64,000 nucleotides of DNA from Ignavibacteria bacterium. GTDB lineage: Bacteria > Bacteroidota > Ignavibacteria > Tepidaquicellales > Tepidaquicellaceae. The position numbers and the translations under genes were made by a program. The stretch's first letter is position 1, and each line of letters opens with the position of its first letter. A model generated the notes under the pieces. The model was not told the DNA's origin and made no database searches. It saw only the letters and a list, made by a program, of their open reading frames with translations. The stretch covers positions 124,001-188,000 of the forward strand of contig JADJWZ010000041.1 of NCBI GenBank assembly GCA_016716125.1, given 5' to 3'. Of the stretch, positions 49,216-58,257 are shown piece by piece.

Positions 49216-49587
49216 ATGAAACTCGGAGCATTTTCAATTAGTCTCGCTGTAAATGATATTAAAGCTTCAAAGCAGTTTTATGAAGGTCTCGGATTTACCG
49301 TTTTTGGCGGTGATATAGATCAGAACTGGCTGATAATGAAAAATGAACATATAGTGATCGGACTTTTTCAGGGTATGTTTGAAGAAAACTTAATTACTTT
49401 CAATCCCGGCTGGGATCAGGACGCTAAAAATATTGAGTCATTTATCGACGTTAGGGAAATACAGAAAGAGCTGAAGAGTAAAGGAATTAAATTTGAGAAT
49501 GAGGCGGATGAGAATACATCAGGTCCTGCGAGCTTTGTAATTAAAGACCCGGACGGAAATACTATTCTTTTTGATCAGCACAGATGA
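49216..49587 (+). CDS. VOC-superfamily (glyoxalase-like) protein
   Basis: A 123-residue protein with two beta-alpha-beta-beta-beta units: FSISLAVNDIKASKQFYEGL, GFTVFGG, and FVIKDPDGNTILFDQH with the usual C-terminal metal-site glutamate position replaced by leucine/phenylalanine context. It is the single-domain form found in many uncharacterised glyoxalase-like enzymes or antibiotic-binding proteins. AAAGGA 9 bases upstream is a plausible ribosome site. Followed by a second VOC gene 29 bases later. Confidence 0.82.
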   Translation: MKLGAFSISLAVNDIKASKQFYEGLGFTVFGGDIDQNWLIMKNEHIVIGLFQGMFEENLITFNPGWDQDAKNIESFIDVREIQKELKSKGIKFENEADENTSGPASFVIKDPDGNTILFDQHR

Positions 49588-49616
49588 ATTTAATTTTAAA
49601 TTATAAATTTTAAAAT

Positions 49617-50018
49617 ATGACCGGAGCTATTCATCATATTGAGATCTATGTTTCTGATTTGAATAAATCAGTTAACTTCTGGGAATGGCTTCTGACCGAA
49701 AAATTTTCATACACGGTTTATCAGAAATGGGATAGCGGAGTCAGTTATATATTTGGCGAATCATATATCGTACTTGTTCAGACAGAAAATAAATATCTGA
49801 GCAATCAATATAACAGAAAGAATACAGGTTTGAATCATCTGGCTTTTCACTGCGAATCAAAAAGTTTTATTGACACTCTCACAGCAGAGTTAAAAGAAAG
49901 AAATGTTAATATTCTATACAATGACAGGCATCCGTACGCAGGCGGTGAAAAATATTACGCTGTATTTTTTGAAGACCCTGACAGAATTAAAGTAGAAGTA
50001 GTAGCTGAAGATAAGTGA
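49617..50018 (+). CDS. VOC-superfamily protein
   Basis: A 133-residue glyoxalase-like protein: AIHHIEIYVSDLNKSVNFWE, LLTEKFSYTVYQKW, LNHLAFHCESKSFIDTLTAE and FFEDPDRIKVEVV. The histidine in IHHIEIYV, the histidine in NHLAFH and the final glutamate in KVEVV fit the metal-binding positions of catalytic VOC proteins, so it may bind a divalent metal. Substrate unknown. Probably co-transcribed with the preceding VOC gene. Confidence 0.84.
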   Translation: MTGAIHHIEIYVSDLNKSVNFWEWLLTEKFSYTVYQKWDSGVSYIFGESYIVLVQTENKYLSNQYNRKNTGLNHLAFHCESKSFIDTLTAELKERNVNILYNDRHPYAGGEKYYAVFFEDPDRIKVEVVAEDK

Positions 50019-50138
50019 TCAACTGATTTTTTTTACACATGAATTATTTTAAATGATATTATTCATTTTTTTTTGTTTTTTCCTTTCTTCCCTTTCGGTA
50101 AATATCTTAATTTATTTCAATCATATTAATTTTTTATA

Positions 50139-51101
50139 ATGACAGATCCGCAAAACCAAAACAATGCTGTAACAGATCCACTCCCTTCATGGAATGAAAG
50201 CGCTGTAAAAAAATCTATAATTGATTTTATAACAAAGACAACTTTTTCGGACGGATCGGATTTTATTCCGGCAGACGAACGCATTGCATGTTTTGATAAT
50301 GACGGAACGCTTTGGGCGGAACAGCCATTGTATTTTCAGCTTGCATTTGCGCTCGACCGTATAAAAGCACTGGAGCCGCAGCATCCTGAATGGAAAACGT
50401 TACAGCCTTTTCAGGATCTTTTGGAAGGGAATATTAAAGCAGCTTTTGCGGAAGGGGAGAAAGCGATCCTGCAAATATTAAGCGTAACTCATACAGGTAT
50501 TACTACAGATGACTTTGAAAAAATTGTTAAAGACTGGATGGCATCGGCAGTGCATCCTGTTACAGGAAAGCATTATTATGAAATGATCTATCAGCCGATG
50601 ACCGAGCTTCTGAAATACCTTCGCGCAAATGATTACAAAACATTTATAGTATCAGGCGGCGGCTCCGACTTTATGCGTCCCTGGGTAAAGCAGCTTTTCG
50701 GAATTCCTGAATATATGGTAGTCGGAAGTTCAGGAAAAGTAGAATATGAGATCTTAAACGGAAAGCCGGAATTATTTAAACTTCCGGAAATTAATTTCAT
50801 TGACGATAAGGCGGGCAAGCCGGTAGGCATTCATCAGTTCATAGGTCTGAGACCGGTTTTTTCCGTTGGGAATTCAGACGGCGATTATGAAATGCTGCAA
50901 TGGACATGCGCCGGCGACGGACCGCGGTTTGGAATGATAATTCATCACACTGACGCTGTTCGCGAGTGGGCATATGACAGGCAGTCGCCGATCGGTCATC
51001 TGGAAAAAGCGCTGGATGACGCTTCAAAGTACGGATGGCAGATCATGGATATGAAGAATGACTGGAATAAAATTTTTCCTGATAATTTTATTATTGCCTG
51101 A
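50139..51101 (+). CDS. HAD-superfamily phosphatase-like hydrolase
   Basis: A 320-residue protein with the haloacid dehalogenase core: motif I IACFDNDGTLWAEQPLYF (Asp53 nucleophile, Asp55), motif II FIVSGGGSDFMRPW, and motif IV PVFSVGNSDGDYEML, with a long helical cap between motifs I and II. These are soluble phosphatases, here probably acting on a small phosphoester, with unknown substrate. The gene is followed after 25 bases by a small membrane protein. Confidence 0.88.
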   Translation: MTDPQNQNNAVTDPLPSWNESAVKKSIIDFITKTTFSDGSDFIPADERIACFDNDGTLWAEQPLYFQLAFALDRIKALEPQHPEWKTLQPFQDLLEGNIKAAFAEGEKAILQILSVTHTGITTDDFEKIVKDWMASAVHPVTGKHYYEMIYQPMTELLKYLRANDYKTFIVSGGGSDFMRPWVKQLFGIPEYMVVGSSGKVEYEILNGKPELFKLPEINFIDDKAGKPVGIHQFIGLRPVFSVGNSDGDYEMLQWTCAGDGPRFGMIIHHTDAVREWAYDRQSPIGHLEKALDDASKYGWQIMDMKNDWNKIFPDNFIIA

Positions 51102-51126
51102 TATGAATTCATAAAATCGATGTAAA

Positions 51127-51462
51127 TTGAATAGTGAAATTAAACTGATAATAGTAAAATTAATTCACACTATTATCTGGATCTTTTTTAATGTTGTAAT
51201 ATTTTATATGCTTTATGCTGTAATTGTAAATAAGATCGACAAATGGCTGTGGATTGGTTACGGAATATTTGCGCTGGAAACAATTATACTATTGCTTTTC
51301 AAATTTTACTGCCCGCTTACTCTGATTGCGCGAAAGTATTCCGATTCAGCAGAGGCAAATTTTGATATATACATTCCAGCCTGGTTAGCCAGATATAATA
51401 AGATAATCTATTCTTCTATTTTAGTAATTATTATAATTTTAACTATTTACAGACTTCTTTAG
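51127..51462 (+). CDS. Small integral membrane protein, 111 residues
   Basis: A TTG start at 51127 gives a protein with three predicted membrane segments (WIFFNVVIFYMLYAVIV, WIGYGIFALETIILLLFKFY, IIYSSILVIIIILTIYRLL) separated by a conserved-looking loop, CPLTLIARKYSDSAEANFDI, then YIPAWLARYNK. I recall similar short proteins in Bacteroidota without function. No partner is evident. Confidence 0.62.
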   Translation: MNSEIKLIIVKLIHTIIWIFFNVVIFYMLYAVIVNKIDKWLWIGYGIFALETIILLLFKFYCPLTLIARKYSDSAEANFDIYIPAWLARYNKIIYSSILVIIIILTIYRLL

Positions 51463-51513
51463 AAATTCAAAGAATTTATTTTTTTAAAAATTGCCGTATA
51501 TTTTTATTTTAAA

Positions 51514-52251
51514 ATGAATATTGATTATCAGACTGCCGTGATTGATAATATTCCGGATTATGTATCAATCATTTTCATCATAACTGTATTTGCTGCATTA
51601 ATTCTTTTTTACAGAACTGTAAAAAACTCTGAATCTGAATCAGTTCGAAAGAAAGCAAATTCAATATTTATCGTAATGTCTCTTTGGCTAATTATTCAGT
51701 CGATACTTACAGTTAATAATGTATATAGTCCTGATACACATTCACTTCCTCCAAAAATATTTCTATTTGGAATATTACCGGCTGTGTTAATAATTATTCT
51801 TCTGTTTGTAACAAATAAAGGAAAACAATTTACTGATAATTTACCGCTTATAAATCTGACATATCTAAACGTTGTAAGAATTCCCGTAGAGGTAGTTCTC
51901 TACTGGCTTTTTCTTTACAAAGCGATTCCGGAGCTGATGACTTTTGAAGGGAGCAACTTTGACATCATTGCAGGCATAACTTCTCCATTGATAGCTTACT
52001 TCGGAATATCAAAGGGAAAGCTCAGCAGGAAAACTGTACTGATCTGGAATTTTATTTGTCTCGGACTTTTAATAAATATCATTTTAATTTCTATATTTTC
52101 AGCGCCGGCTCCGTTTCAGAAATTCGCATTTGATCAGCCGAACATTGGTGTTTTATTTTTCCCTTACAGCTGGCTGCCGGTTTTTATAGTTCCTGTAATT
52201 TTTTTCGGACATTTGGCTTCGATCAGGCAATTATTAAAAAATAAACAATAA
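51514..52251 (+). CDS. Multi-span membrane protein of unknown function
   Basis: A 245-residue protein with about seven predicted membrane segments, for example IIFIITVFAALILFY, FIVMSLWLIIQSILTV, LFGILPAVLIIILLF and VFIVPVIFFGHLASI. It has a conserved-looking VRIPVEVVLYWLFLYKAIPE segment. I do not recognise the family beyond general uncharacterised membrane proteins. It is a single-gene unit on the plus strand. Confidence 0.62.
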   Translation: MNIDYQTAVIDNIPDYVSIIFIITVFAALILFYRTVKNSESESVRKKANSIFIVMSLWLIIQSILTVNNVYSPDTHSLPPKIFLFGILPAVLIIILLFVTNKGKQFTDNLPLINLTYLNVVRIPVEVVLYWLFLYKAIPELMTFEGSNFDIIAGITSPLIAYFGISKGKLSRKTVLIWNFICLGLLINIILISIFSAPAPFQKFAFDQPNIGVLFFPYSWLPVFIVPVIFFGHLASIRQLLKNKQ

Positions 52252-52431
52252 ATAATTTATCAGGAGAATACCCAAATCCGTAAAATAAATCAAGCAGCCC
52301 TGAACCGCTTTAACATCTTAAAAATTATATCCTGATTTTTAAATTTCATATACTTTTTGCTTTACATATAATTGCATATTATTCAATACAACAATTATTA
52401 TTCTTTAATACTTTTTTAATATTCAGGGACT

Positions 52432-53895
52432 TTGCTTTTTAACTCAATAGACTTTGCGGTTTTTCTGCCGATTGTATTTTTACTCTATTGGTTTGTGGCT
52501 AACCGTAATCTGAGACTTCAAAACATTCTGATAGTCGCTTCAAGCTATGTATTCTACGGCTGGTGGGACTGGAAATTTCTTTCGCTGATCATCATCAGCA
52601 CATTGGTAGATTACACAGTTGGCAGTCTGCTGGGAAAAGAACAAATCCAAAAAAAAAGAAAGGCATTACTGTGGATCAGTATAATTGCTAACATCGGAAT
52701 ACTTGGCGTATTCAAATACTACAATTTTTTCGTAAGTAATTTTATCTCCGCATTTTCATTCTTCGGTACAGAAATTAATGCAGGTTTACTTGATATTGTT
52801 TTACCGGTCGGAATTAGTTTCTATACATTTCAGACAATGAGCTACACGATAGATGTTTACAGAAGAGAACTTGAACCGACAAAAGACTTTGTAGCTTTTT
52901 CTGCATTTGTAAGTTTTTTCCCGCAGCTTGTCGCCGGGCCTATAGAAAGGGCGACACACCTTCTGCCGCAGTTTTATACTAAGCGGACTTTTGATTATAC
53001 AAAGGCAGTTGACGGAATGCGTCAGATACTATGGGGGCTTTTTAAGAAAATCGTAATAGCAGACAATTGCGCAACTTACGCTAATTTAATTTTTAACAAT
53101 TCATCGGAATACTCCGGCAGCACTTTAGTTTTAGGCGCTTTGTTTTTTGCGTTTCAGATCTACGGAGACTTTTCGGGATATTCAGACATTGCGATAGGCA
53201 CGGCAAGATTATTTGGTTTTGATCTGATGAGGAATTTTAATTTCCCTTATTTTTCAAGAGACATAGCGGAATTCTGGAGACGCTGGCATATCTCACTCTC
53301 TACCTGGTTCAGGGATTATGTTTATATACCTTTAGGCGGAAGCCGCGGCAGTACATGGATCAAGGTAAGGAATATCTTTATAATTTTTATTGTAAGCGGA
53401 TTCTGGCACGGCGCTAACTGGACATTTATTGTGTGGGGAGCGCTGAATGCAATTTACTTCTTACCGCTTTTGCTGACAAATAAAAACCGGAGTCATATTG
53501 AAACTGTAGCGCACGGAAAATATCTGCCTACATTAAAAGAATTCTCTTTTATGTTTATAACTTTTGGTCTTACATTATTTGCATGGATATTCTTCAGAGC
53601 TGATAATATTGAGCACGCCTTAAGCTTTATAGGAGGTATCTTCAACGGAACGTTCTCAAAAATTTCTTTATACACTACTTACAGGATGCTTGTAGGGAAA
53701 CTTGGAATACCGCTTTTAATAATTATGTTCTTATTTATTGTGACAGAATGGTTTGGAAGATCCGGCAAATATGCTCTGGAAAATACAGGACTGACCTGGA
53801 AAAGACCTTTTCGATATTTATTGTATTATGCAATTGTACTGTCGATCTTCTGGTTCGGCGGACAGGAGCAGCAGTTTATTTATTTTCAGTTTTAA
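52432..53895 (+). CDS. MBOAT-family O-acyltransferase (AlgI-like)
   Basis: A 487-residue inner-membrane acyltransferase starting with TTG. It shows the AlgI-type features LLYWFVANRNLRLQNILIVA, YTFQTMSYTIDVYRRELEPT, SFFPQLVAGPIERATHLLPQ, EFWRRWHISLSTWFRDYVYI and the catalytic histidine in GFWHGANWTFIVWGALNA. AlgI proteins move acetyl groups across the membrane to modify exported polysaccharides. The next gene, 3 bases downstream, encodes an SGNH-type partner, forming a standard two-gene O-acylation unit. Confidence 0.93.
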   Translation: MLFNSIDFAVFLPIVFLLYWFVANRNLRLQNILIVASSYVFYGWWDWKFLSLIIISTLVDYTVGSLLGKEQIQKKRKALLWISIIANIGILGVFKYYNFFVSNFISAFSFFGTEINAGLLDIVLPVGISFYTFQTMSYTIDVYRRELEPTKDFVAFSAFVSFFPQLVAGPIERATHLLPQFYTKRTFDYTKAVDGMRQILWGLFKKIVIADNCATYANLIFNNSSEYSGSTLVLGALFFAFQIYGDFSGYSDIAIGTARLFGFDLMRNFNFPYFSRDIAEFWRRWHISLSTWFRDYVYIPLGGSRGSTWIKVRNIFIIFIVSGFWHGANWTFIVWGALNAIYFLPLLLTNKNRSHIETVAHGKYLPTLKEFSFMFITFGLTLFAWIFFRADNIEHALSFIGGIFNGTFSKISLYTTYRMLVGKLGIPLLIIMFLFIVTEWFGRSGKYALENTGLTWKRPFRYLLYYAIVLSIFWFGGQEQQFIYFQF

Positions 53896-53897
53896 AA

Positions 53898-54962
53898 TTG
53901 AAGAAATTTATTATTAAAATATCGTATTTTTTATTACCTGTTATTTTACTGCATATCTTCACTTACTATTTTTACAGGACTGATAAAGGAGATCTTTTGA
54001 GAGTCGGATATATAATGAGCTTATATCCCGATTACTATGATATTTTTAAAAGTGAGTTTAAAAATGAAATTAAGTTTTCCAGGTTATCAGAGCAGAAAGA
54101 AAAAAAAAAGTTTAAAGCTCTGACAATAGGTGATTCTTTCTCCGAACAGGGTATATACGGATATAATAATTATTTAGCGATGAATAATATTGATTTATTA
54201 CATATCGACAGATTTATATCAGGGAATCAGTTTCAGACTTTATATAGTTTGCTAAAAGGAGATTTTTTTGATCAGTATAGTTTTGATTTTGTAATACTTC
54301 AATGTATTGAGAGAGATCTTATTGAACTCATTGAAGAGATGGAAACGGATAAATCTCTGTCATGCGCAGAGATTAAAGATCTGATAGAAAAAAAAGGTGA
54401 AGTAAAAAAAGCAGATTCCAGTTTTAAGTTTCCCTCAGACAGAGTTTTAAAAATACCGTATAACGCTGTTCAGTATGCATTGAATGATGATTATCTTTTT
54501 GATGAAATGGTCATTAAGACCAAAATTAATCAGGATTTATTCTCGACGGAAAACAAAGAATTATTATTTTTTAAACATGACATTGCTGCAGTTGAAAAGA
54601 ATAATAATGAAAGTAATTTAGAAAAGTTAAATTTTGTTCTGAATGATTTAAATAATCTGCTGAAGAATAAAGGAATAAAGCTGATTTTCCTGCCAAGTCC
54701 TGACAAGTATGATATTTACTATAATTTCATAACCGATAAATCAAATTATCCGAAACCGCTTTTCTTTGATCTTTTTGAAAAAGTCGATAAAAATTATATC
54801 TGCATAAATTCAAAACCATTACTGGTAAATGCCGTGAATGAGTCGAAAGATATTTATTTATATGATGACTCACACTGGTCTCCGAAGGGAACAAAGATCA
54901 TTGCCGATGAAATCAGAAAGCAGATATACTTAAATGATAATAATTCTGACTTAATTGATTAA
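53898..54962 (+). CDS. AlgX/AlgJ-like SGNH acyltransferase partner
   Basis: A TTG at 53898 gives one N-terminal membrane anchor (FIIKISYFLLPVILLHIFTY), followed by a periplasmic SGNH-like domain: KALTIGDSFSEQGIYGYNN with the GDSF serine block, and DDSHWSPKGTKIIADEI with the D-x-x-H catalytic pair. This is the layout of AlgJ/AlgX proteins, which receive acetyl groups from an MBOAT partner and attach them to glycans. The open frame extends upstream into the MBOAT gene (to 53748), but the TTG 3 bases after its stop is the sensible start. Confidence 0.82.
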   Translation: MKKFIIKISYFLLPVILLHIFTYYFYRTDKGDLLRVGYIMSLYPDYYDIFKSEFKNEIKFSRLSEQKEKKKFKALTIGDSFSEQGIYGYNNYLAMNNIDLLHIDRFISGNQFQTLYSLLKGDFFDQYSFDFVILQCIERDLIELIEEMETDKSLSCAEIKDLIEKKGEVKKADSSFKFPSDRVLKIPYNAVQYALNDDYLFDEMVIKTKINQDLFSTENKELLFFKHDIAAVEKNNNESNLEKLNFVLNDLNNLLKNKGIKLIFLPSPDKYDIYYNFITDKSNYPKPLFFDLFEKVDKNYICINSKPLLVNAVNESKDIYLYDDSHWSPKGTKIIADEIRKQIYLNDNNSDLID

Positions 54963-55012
54963 GTTAAATCCATTATAGTTTTATATTAATTTAATTTACA
55001 GAAAAATAGAAT

Positions 55013-55474
55013 TTGACAGTTGAAATTATTGAAATATCAAAACGCCCGGAGTTAATTGAAAAAGCAATTGACTACATCTGGAATTGCTGGGGAAGTGAAA
55101 GCAATAAGAAATTTTACAGGGACTGTATTTTAAACTCAACTGATACACAAAAAGCGTTACCGAAATTTTATGTAGTTACGGATAATGATGAAATAATCGC
55201 CTCATACGCTTTACTGACAAATGACATTATCAGCAGGCAGGATTTAATGCCGTGGTTTGCATGTCTGTATGTAAATAAAGCACACAGGAATAAAGGAATA
55301 GCCGAGCAGTTGCTTGAACACGGACTTTATGAGTCTAAGAAGAAAGGTTTTGATTATCTTTACCTTGCAACTGATTTAGAAAACTTTTACGAGAAAAAGG
55401 GCTGGAAATTTTTTGCCGGCGGATTTGATCTTGCTGACATTGAATTCAAAATTTATTGTAAGTCAACCGGGTGA
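55013..55474 (+). CDS. GNAT-family N-acetyltransferase
   Basis: A 153-residue acetyltransferase with a TTG start. The conserved core is WFACLYVNKAHRNKGIAEQL, with the RNKGIA acetyl-CoA loop, LLEHGLYESKKKGFDYLYLA and NFYEKKGWKFFAGG, a pattern close to the AAC(6')-like and TuaF-type small GNATs. The substrate is not predictable. It precedes a spaced inverted repeat at 55498-55615. Confidence 0.82.
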   Translation: MTVEIIEISKRPELIEKAIDYIWNCWGSESNKKFYRDCILNSTDTQKALPKFYVVTDNDEIIASYALLTNDIISRQDLMPWFACLYVNKAHRNKGIAEQLLEHGLYESKKKGFDYLYLATDLENFYEKKGWKFFAGGFDLADIEFKIYCKSTG

Positions 55475-55497
55475 GAACCTGTTTAATTATATTTCAC

Positions 55498-55615
55498 AGC
55501 CGGCAATCAATTGTCTGAAGTAACTTGATAATTCCCGAAAGTTAAGCTGTTAATTACTATTTGAAACGTGCTGCTTTCAGAAAATGAGATGATTCTAAAT
55601 TAAGTTACGCCGGCT
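55498..55615 (+). repeat. Spaced inverted repeat in a 190-base intergenic region
   Basis: AGCCGGC (55498-55504) is the inverse of GCCGGCT (55609-55615). Further in, GTAACTT (near 55520) is the inverse of AAGTTAC (near 55602), with unequal spacing on the two sides. The AT-rich middle carries no coding potential. It might be an RNA hairpin or remains of a small mobile element. Confidence 0.45.
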
Positions 55616-55665
55616 AAGATATTTACATTTGTTTACAATTTTTATTTTTAAAAAAATAAAGTAAA

Positions 55666-56343
55666 TTGAAAATAAAGGAAATTGAAATACTGACAGACAG
55701 CATTCCGGAAACAGAAAATTTTTATTCTGATGTTTTAGGGTTCAAAAAAATTAATACCGGTTCAGGAAGTATATCATACAGGACAGGAAAATCTGTTTTG
55801 ATCTTTAATGAATCTGATAATTTAAAACCTAAATATCATTTTGCTTTTAATATACCGTGTAATAAATTAACAGAGGCATTTGACTTTATATCAGAAAGGA
55901 TCGATATAATTAAAAATCCGGATGATGACTTTATTACGGACTTCGTTAACTGGAATGCAAAGGCGTTTTACTTTTATGACAATAACAGAAATATACTGGA
56001 ATTTATAGTAAGGTATGATTTAAATAATGAATCAGATAAAATATTTAATTCCAAATCAGTTCAGTCAATAAGCGAAATAGGTATTGTAACAGACGAGCCG
56101 TTGAAATTAGCTGATAGCTTGATCAAGGAAAACCAATTGTATTATTTTTCAAAAGGTCCGAAGAGACCGGACTTTGCAGCTTTAGGAGACGATAATGGAT
56201 TAATTGTTATCTCAAATCCGGACAGGAACTGGTATCCCACTAATGACCGGGCAGAAAAGCATTATTTAAAAATGATTTTAGAAGCTGAAAATAAGTTAAT
56301 AAATATTGAAGTTATTAAAGACTTTTTTCATAAGATAATCTAA
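55666..56343 (+). CDS. VOC-superfamily protein (two-domain)
   Basis: A 225-residue protein with a TTG start and two glyoxalase-like units. The first is IEILTDSIPETENFYSDVLG, KYHFAFNIPCNKLTEAFDFI and FYFYDNNRNILEFIVRYDL; the second begins ISEIGIVTDEPLKLADSLI and ends GLIVISNPDRNWYPT. The histidine in YHFAF and the glutamate in NILEFIV match metal-ligand positions of the first unit, so it may be catalytic. Substrate unknown. Confidence 0.75.
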   Translation: MKIKEIEILTDSIPETENFYSDVLGFKKINTGSGSISYRTGKSVLIFNESDNLKPKYHFAFNIPCNKLTEAFDFISERIDIIKNPDDDFITDFVNWNAKAFYFYDNNRNILEFIVRYDLNNESDKIFNSKSVQSISEIGIVTDEPLKLADSLIKENQLYYFSKGPKRPDFAALGDDNGLIVISNPDRNWYPTNDRAEKHYLKMILEAENKLINIEVIKDFFHKII

Positions 56344-56376
56344 ATTTTAATTTCGTCAATTTATAAAATCAATCCT

Positions 56377-57024
56377 ATGAATAAACTTTTATTATCAATC
56401 ATTTTGATTACAATTCTTTATTCCTGTAACAATTCCGGAAATACTGAAAGCCGGAAGGATTCTGTTCAAACTAAGCAAAATAATGAAACGGCAAATGTCA
56501 TTAAGAATTATCTGAACACTCCTCAGGTGATAAATTACGGCGGGAATAATTTCAATTTGCTTTTCAGCAAAAACTCACCGGATAATCTGTACAGTCAGGA
56601 ATATATTCAGGAAGGGGATATACTTGAAAAATTTAATCAGATGATTCTTGTAAGTTTTATGGAAACTGATATCTCAGCTAAAGAAGCTGCCATTGTTAAA
56701 TCCAGGGAAATTGATAACAGAAAATCCATTGATGTTATGGCAAATTATGAACTGTCTGAAAATAAAGAAAAAGAAGAGATCCTGCTGGATTTTTTATTAA
56801 GTGACGGCGCAACAGATGAAAACATGATAGTAGAATGGAATTCATACAGATATATAAACCATACTGACAAATCAGGTAAAAAAGGAGTTTTACTTTTAGG
56901 ATTGAGTAAGCGCGCTTATGGTGATGAGTATAAAGAATTTCTATCCGGACTGAAAGTAAACAGAAAAAAATACAATACTTCATTTGTCAGTCTTGAAATT
57001 CCTGAAACAGAAATAAAAAATTAA
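56377..57024 (+). CDS. Hypothetical lipoprotein, 215 residues
   Basis: The N-terminus (LLLSIILITILYSC) is a lipoprotein signal with lipobox LYSC. The rest is hydrophilic with alternating beta and helical stretches (VINYGGNNFNLLFSKNSPDN, EGDILEKFNQMILVSFME, IVEWNSYRYINHTDKSGKKG). The block resembling VLLLGLSKRAYGDEYKEF near the end suggests a compact domain, but I recognise no family. It lies 43 bases before the exported carbonic anhydrase gene and may be co-expressed with it. Confidence 0.62.
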   Translation: MNKLLLSIILITILYSCNNSGNTESRKDSVQTKQNNETANVIKNYLNTPQVINYGGNNFNLLFSKNSPDNLYSQEYIQEGDILEKFNQMILVSFMETDISAKEAAIVKSREIDNRKSIDVMANYELSENKEKEEILLDFLLSDGATDENMIVEWNSYRYINHTDKSGKKGVLLLGLSKRAYGDEYKEFLSGLKVNRKKYNTSFVSLEIPETEIKN

Positions 57025-57067
57025 TATTTACTGCAAACGAATTTTTTATAAACTTAAATAAAATAAA

Positions 57068-57772
57068 ATGAAGAAAATTTATTCAGCTTTAGTAGTAACA
57101 TTGTTAATGTTTTCATGTTCCGAAAAGAAGGAAGAGCCGGTAGTAAGAACGGAAGTGAAAACTGCGGAAATACAGGAATCCATGAATCCTCAGCAGATTC
57201 TGGATTCTTTGAAATATAGAAATGAAAGATTTGCAGCGGGTAAAATGACTAAGGTTGATTATTCAGCGCAGGTCTTAAAATCTGAAAGCAGTCAGTATCC
57301 TTCTGCAGTAATATTATCCTGTCTTGATTCAAGAGTTCCCGTAGAATCAATTTTTGACTTAAGCATTGGAGATGTATTCGTAGCGAGAGTGGCAGGCAAT
57401 ATTGTAAATCCGGATATACTCGGCAGTATGGAATACGGATGTAAAGTTGCAGGGTCAAAACTGATACTCGTACTGGGACATACCAACTGCGGAGCTGTAA
57501 AATCAGCGATTGATAAAGTGGAGCTGGGAAATATTACAGAACTTTTATCGAAGATCACCCCGGCTGTTGACAGCGCTTCCACTAAGCAAGGTGATGAAAC
57601 TTCCAAAAATAATGAATTCGTAAACAAGGTTACAAATGAAAATGTAAAACTTGTAATAGATAATATCAGAAAGAACAGTCCGATACTTAAGGAGATGGAA
57701 GATAAAGGACAGATAAAAATTGCAGGCGGCGTGTATAATCTTGAAAACGGAAAGGTAACTTTTTTAAATTAA
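57068..57772 (+). CDS. Exported beta-class carbonic anhydrase, lipoprotein
   Basis: Carbonic anhydrases interconvert carbon dioxide and bicarbonate at a zinc site. The zinc ligands and active-site pair are visible: Cys85, Asp87 and Arg89 in VILSCLDSRVPVE, then His138 and Cys141 in LVLGHTNCGAVKS, with VFVARVAGNIVNPD between. Unusually for the beta class, the protein starts with a lipoprotein signal (ALVVTLLMFSC), so it should act in the periplasm or on the cell surface. The body is otherwise normal in length (about 215 residues after cleavage). Confidence 0.9.
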   Translation: MKKIYSALVVTLLMFSCSEKKEEPVVRTEVKTAEIQESMNPQQILDSLKYRNERFAAGKMTKVDYSAQVLKSESSQYPSAVILSCLDSRVPVESIFDLSIGDVFVARVAGNIVNPDILGSMEYGCKVAGSKLILVLGHTNCGAVKSAIDKVELGNITELLSKITPAVDSASTKQGDETSKNNEFVNKVTNENVKLVIDNIRKNSPILKEMEDKGQIKIAGGVYNLENGKVTFLN

Positions 57773-57837
57773 CTTCGGAAAATGGGGTTATTAGCTGATC
57801 AATTTTACAGAGTTTGTTCACAAATCCCGTGTTGCGT

Positions 57838-58182
57838 ATGGAAAAATTTGTAGTGATAAAATCTTACAGAACTAAATTTCCCGAACCTTTAATACTTGAG
57901 GCGGGTGATGAAGTTGTTTTAGGCGAAGAAGAGAAGGAAGAAAAATGGAAGGGCTGGATCCGGGCGGAGAGTGAAAAAGGAAAAGGATGGATGCCTGTAC
58001 AGATACTTGAAATTTCTCAGGACAAAACACGCGGGAAAGTTTTAGAAAATTATACTGCCCAGGAACTGGATGCAGATGAAGGTGATGAACTGATCATAAT
58101 AAAATCATTAAACGGCTGGTCTTGGGCGGAAAACATAAGTGCAAATAAAGAAGGCTGGATACCGGACGAAAATATTGGATAA
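57838..58182 (+). CDS. SH3-like domain protein
   Basis: A 114-residue cytoplasmic protein, taking the ATG at 57838 rather than the TTG at 57814. It contains two tandem SH3-like units: EKFVVIKSYRTKFPEPLILE, GDEVVLGEEEKEEKWKGWIR and GWMPVQILEI form the first; ENYTAQELDADEGDELIIIK, then SLNGWSWAENISANKEGWIP, form the second. I recall such paired-SH3 proteins as common small genes in Bacilli and Bacteroidota, without known function. Confidence 0.7.
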   Translation: MEKFVVIKSYRTKFPEPLILEAGDEVVLGEEEKEEKWKGWIRAESEKGKGWMPVQILEISQDKTRGKVLENYTAQELDADEGDELIIIKSLNGWSWAENISANKEGWIPDENIG

Positions 58183-58257
58183 TGAAAAATTAAAAATGAA
58201 AAATTTTAAATATTAGAAAATTAATTCACAATAAATAATAATCAAAAAAATAATACA

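Noticed and set aside
43000..50000. Integron cassette array
   Set aside because: The layout of single small plus-strand genes separated by repeats fits, but there is no integrase in the window and no spacer ends in a GTTRRRY core with a matching RYYYAAC partner. The hairpins present are a different structure.
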